Assembly: GCA_014649155.1 (NCBI GenBank)
Contig: BMSM01000014.1
Coordinates: 62,001-126,000 of the forward strand
DNA length: 64,000 bases
Direction of reading: 5' to 3'
Source: Streptomyces griseoviridis
GTDB lineage: Bacteria; Actinomycetota; Actinomycetes; Streptomycetales; Streptomycetaceae
Shown here: piece by piece, positions 61,938 to 64,000 of the stretch
Layout of the letters: each line of letters opens with the position of its first letter
Position numbering within the stretch: the first letter of the stretch is position 1
The notes under the pieces: generated by a model
Told to the model about the DNA's origin: nothing
Database searches by the model: none
Seen by the model: the letters and a program-made list of their open reading frames with translations, nothing else
Position numbers and translations under genes: made by a program

Positions 61938-61985
61938 TTGCGAGCCCTGCGTCCCCTGGGCGGAGACCGGACCCAGGGCTCGCAA
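61938..61985. other. Stem-loop between sepH and the membrane-protein gene
   Basis: TTGCGAGCCCTG (61938-61949) and CAGGGCTCGCAA (61974-61985) are perfectly complementary over a 24-nt loop. It could be an RNA structure in the leader of either gene. The rest of 61814-62193 has no coding frame and nothing else I can name. Confidence 0.45.
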
Positions 61986-62193
61986 CAGTACTCCATTCGG
62001 GCCACGTGCGTGGATCGGCGCGCCGCCCGACTTCCACCAGGAAGAGTCACCCGGCACCTTCCCGTCCGGTGCCGTGATCATGCACGTGGCCTACTTCACG
62101 CAACCGCCAGAAACGGAACTAAAGGTTTCGTCCGTACGTCCCCTTCTCGTGCAGTTGTAGGTTCACGCGAGGAAAGACAGGCAAGGTCCGGTG

Positions 62194-63078
62194 ATGCGGG
62201 AAAGGTCCGTTGACGACACGACGGGGAGCGGGCGGGGCGAGGAGGACGCGAAGGGTACGGAAGGCGCGCGGGGCACACGGATCGATCTGAACGTGCCCCA
62301 GGTCGCGGGCGGTGCCCTGGCGGCCGTGATCGCGGCCAAGCTCGCCTCCTCGTTCGGCGTGTACGGCACGATCCTCGGCGCCGGGGTGGTCAGCGTCGTC
62401 GCCACCTGTGGCGGCACGCTCTTCCAGCACTTCTTCCGGCGCACCGGCGAGCAGTTGAAGGTGCGGCGCACCGCCGAGGAGCCCCGGCCGGCCGAGGTGC
62501 CCGCCGCCGCCGGCCCCTCGCTGCCGGGGGAGTTCACCGAGGGCACGGTCTACCGCGCGCGGGTCAGGAGCTGGAAGCGTCCGGTGCTCGCCGCGGCCCT
62601 GGTCTTCGGCGTCACCATGGGCGGTATCACCGCTTACGAGCTGATCTCGGGCCACAACCTGAGCGGCGGGAGCAGTACGACCGTGAGCGACGCCGTCTCC
62701 GGACACGGCGGCTCCTCCTCGGACTCCGGGGACGACGGCTCCGAGGACCCGGGCGACGACGGCACGGCCACCCCGTCGACCGGCCCGGGACGCTCCGCGG
62801 ACTCCGGCACGGGCTCCGGATCCACCGGCACCCCGTCGGCCACCCCCTCCGGAACGGCGGGTTCCGCGGACGGCGGCGCCTCCTCCGGCGAGGGCTCCGC
62901 GCGGGACGACGGGACGGCCTCCGACCCGACGCCCACGCCGAGCGCCACCGGTGACGGACAGGGCGCGGACGGCACCGCCACCGGGGACCCCGGGGCGTCG
63001 GCTACGGCCCCAGCACCCTCCGCAAGTAGTCGTTCCGGAACCGGCGATCAGGGTCAAGACGGTCCCGCAGCGCCGTGA
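62194..63078 (+). CDS. Membrane protein with long Ser/Gly/Asp-rich tail
   Basis: A 294-residue protein. After a charged start there is a hydrophobic stretch (VAGGALAAVIAAKLASSFGVYGTILGAG, about residues 37-75) and a clear span at PVLAAALVFGVTMGGITAYELI (about 130-151). The last 140 residues are a repetitive Ser/Gly/Asp/Thr-rich segment, probably outside the membrane and disordered. The function is unknown. ATG 62194 (GTG 62191 and TTG 62210 are also possible) follows AAGG. The gene ends 77 bp inside the oppositely oriented next gene. Confidence 0.75.
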   Translation: MRERSVDDTTGSGRGEEDAKGTEGARGTRIDLNVPQVAGGALAAVIAAKLASSFGVYGTILGAGVVSVVATCGGTLFQHFFRRTGEQLKVRRTAEEPRPAEVPAAAGPSLPGEFTEGTVYRARVRSWKRPVLAAALVFGVTMGGITAYELISGHNLSGGSSTTVSDAVSGHGGSSSDSGDDGSEDPGDDGTATPSTGPGRSADSGTGSGSTGTPSATPSGTAGSADGGASSGEGSARDDGTASDPTPTPSATGDGQGADGTATGDPGASATAPAPSASSRSGTGDQGQDGPAAP

Positions 63079-64000
63079 ACTCGCCGAAGCGGGGATACAC
63101 CCGGGACAGGTACTCCGCGTCCCGGGTGTGCAGCTTCCCCCAGTGCGGCCGGCCCTCGTGCGCCGTGAAGATCCGCTCGGCGGCGGTGAAGTACGACCGG
63201 TAGGGCGTGCCCCGGAACATGTGGACGGCGAGGTAGGCGCTGTCCCGGCCGGAGGCGGTGGAGAGGGTGAGGTCGTCGGCCGGGGCGGTGCGCACCTCCA
63301 CGGGGAAGCTGATCCGCAGCCGGGAGCGGTCCACCATCGCCTTCAGCTCGCGCAGGGTCTCGACCAGGGCCGCGCGCGGAACGGCGTACTCCATCTCCAC
63401 GAAGCGGACCCGGCGCGGCGAGGTGAAGACCTTGTACGGGATGTCCGTGTAGGTGCGCGCGGACAGCGCCCTGCTGGAGACGCGGGCGATCGCCGGGACG
63501 GTGGCCGGGACGGCGCGGCCGATCTCGTTGGCGGCGCGGAAGACGCCGTTGGAGAGGAACTCGTCCTCGTACAGGGCGCGCAGGCGTCCCACCGGGCGGG
63601 CCGGGCCCGCGCTGCGGTTGTTGCGCTTGGTGCTGGTGTTGCCGGTGTGCGGGAACCAGTAGAACTCGAAGTGCTCGTTCTCCGTCCACAGTTCCTCGAA
63701 GCGGGACAGCACCTCGTCGAGCGGCATCGGCTCCTCGCGCGCGGTGAGCAGGAAGACCGGTTCGATCGCGAAGGTCACGGCGGTGACGACGCCGAGCGCG
63801 CCGAGGCCGACGCGGGCGGCGGCGAAGATCTCCGGGTTCCGCTGCGCGGAGCAGGTGAGCAGGGAGCCGTCGGCGGTGACCAGCTCCAGGGCGCGGATCT
63901 GCGCGGCGAGCGAACCGGAGTCGCGGCCGGTGCCGTGGGTGCCGGTGGAGGTCGCCCCGGCGACCGTCTGCTCCATGATGTCGCCCATGTTGGCCAGCGA
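63002..64000 (-). CDS. FAD-linked sugar-1,4-lactone oxidase (ALO type), partial
   Basis: The 3' 332 codons; the start lies beyond the right edge. The FAD-binding segment GDIMEQTVAGATSTGTHGTG is typical of the VAO/ALO flavoproteins, and the C-terminal half has the ALO features FEFYWFPHTGNTSTKRN, the SFPVEVRTAPADDLTLSTA pattern and HWGKLHTRDAEYLSRVYP. Such enzymes oxidise sugar lactones or alditols with O2. The substrate is not set by sequence alone. Its stop codon region overlaps the neighbouring gene by 77 bp. Confidence 0.88.
   Translation of the reverse strand, partial: SLANMGDIMEQTVAGATSTGTHGTGRDSGSLAAQIRALELVTADGSLLTCSAQRNPEIFAAARVGLGALGVVTAVTFAIEPVFLLTAREEPMPLDEVLSRFEELWTENEHFEFYWFPHTGNTSTKRNNRSAGPARPVGRLRALYEDEFLSNGVFRAANEIGRAVPATVPAIARVSSRALSARTYTDIPYKVFTSPRRVRFVEMEYAVPRAALVETLRELKAMVDRSRLRISFPVEVRTAPADDLTLSTASGRDSAYLAVHMFRGTPYRSYFTAAERIFTAHEGRPHWGKLHTRDAEYLSRVYPRFGEFTALRDRLDPDRRFRNDYLRRVLGP

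Noticed and set aside
1..64000. tRNA or rRNA genes
   Set aside because: No cloverleaf with a GTTCRANNC arm and CCA-side acceptor stem was found by eye; a tRNA search program would settle it.

Overview
The window is about 72 percent G+C, has strong third-position G/C codon bias, many GTG starts and many leaderless-looking promoters. Its gene order (dinG, lexA, nrdR-nrdJ, rnhB, recQ, whiH, hrdB, parE, parC, ptsH, tdk, sepH) is that of the Streptomyces chromosome core; from memory it follows the S. coelicolor SCO5800-SCO5859 stretch. I see no plasmid, prophage or large biosynthetic cluster. No tRNA, rRNA or CRISPR array was recognised.

Layout. 1-1261: the 3' end of an IucA/IucC siderophore synthetase and a GNAT acetyltransferase. 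1430-8753: DNA damage and dNTP supply (DinG-type helicase, LexA with its SOS box, NrdR, and the B12-dependent ribonucleotide reductase NrdJ). 8766-11734: TerD-like protein, a DUF4937-like protein, a histidine phosphatase and an ADP-ribosylglycohydrolase. 12027-14380: a divergent DHA2 transporter/TetR pair with two near-identical operators. 14542-19314: RNase HII, two proteins of unknown function and a RecQ helicase with a phosphoribosyltransferase-like tail. 19559-26307: MFS transporter, DUF4192 protein, glycogen-debranching-like protein and a Nudix/winged-helix regulator. 26392-29498: a 15-copy 8-bp tandem repeat, a degenerate ABC ATPase fused to a membrane domain, and the sporulation regulator WhiH behind a sigma-WhiG-type promoter. 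29920-35412: principal sigma factor HrdB, a secreted trypsin-like protease, a small zinc-ribbon protein and topoisomerase IV subunit ParE.

35591-43372 is the least conserved part. It holds a truncated Na+/solute symporter beside a CitA/CitB-type two-component system, an iron-box-controlled Suc_Fer-like protein, a divergent pair of citrate synthases (one with an N-terminal DNA-binding domain), and two small genes that look frameshifted and decayed.

43657-51520: a CobW GTPase tail to tail with parC, two M16 peptidase-family proteins (one without its zinc motif), and an M23 cell-wall hydrolase behind a c-di-AMP (ydaO-type) riboswitch. 51609-64000: a MITE-like inverted repeat, a GntR regulator, ptsH with a DasR site, a GNAT/acyl-CoA-synthetase fusion, a phosphodiesterase, thymidine kinase, a VOC protein, a sulfurtransferase, the FtsZ regulator SepH, a membrane protein, and the 3' part of an FAD-linked sugar-lactone oxidase.

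The dominant theme is chromosome maintenance, developmental control and cell division, with accessory metabolism between. I found no clearly new multi-gene system. The best leads are the citrate synthase pair, the repeat-fronted degenerate ABC protein next to whiH, the RecQ fusion and the decayed locus at 42387-43372.
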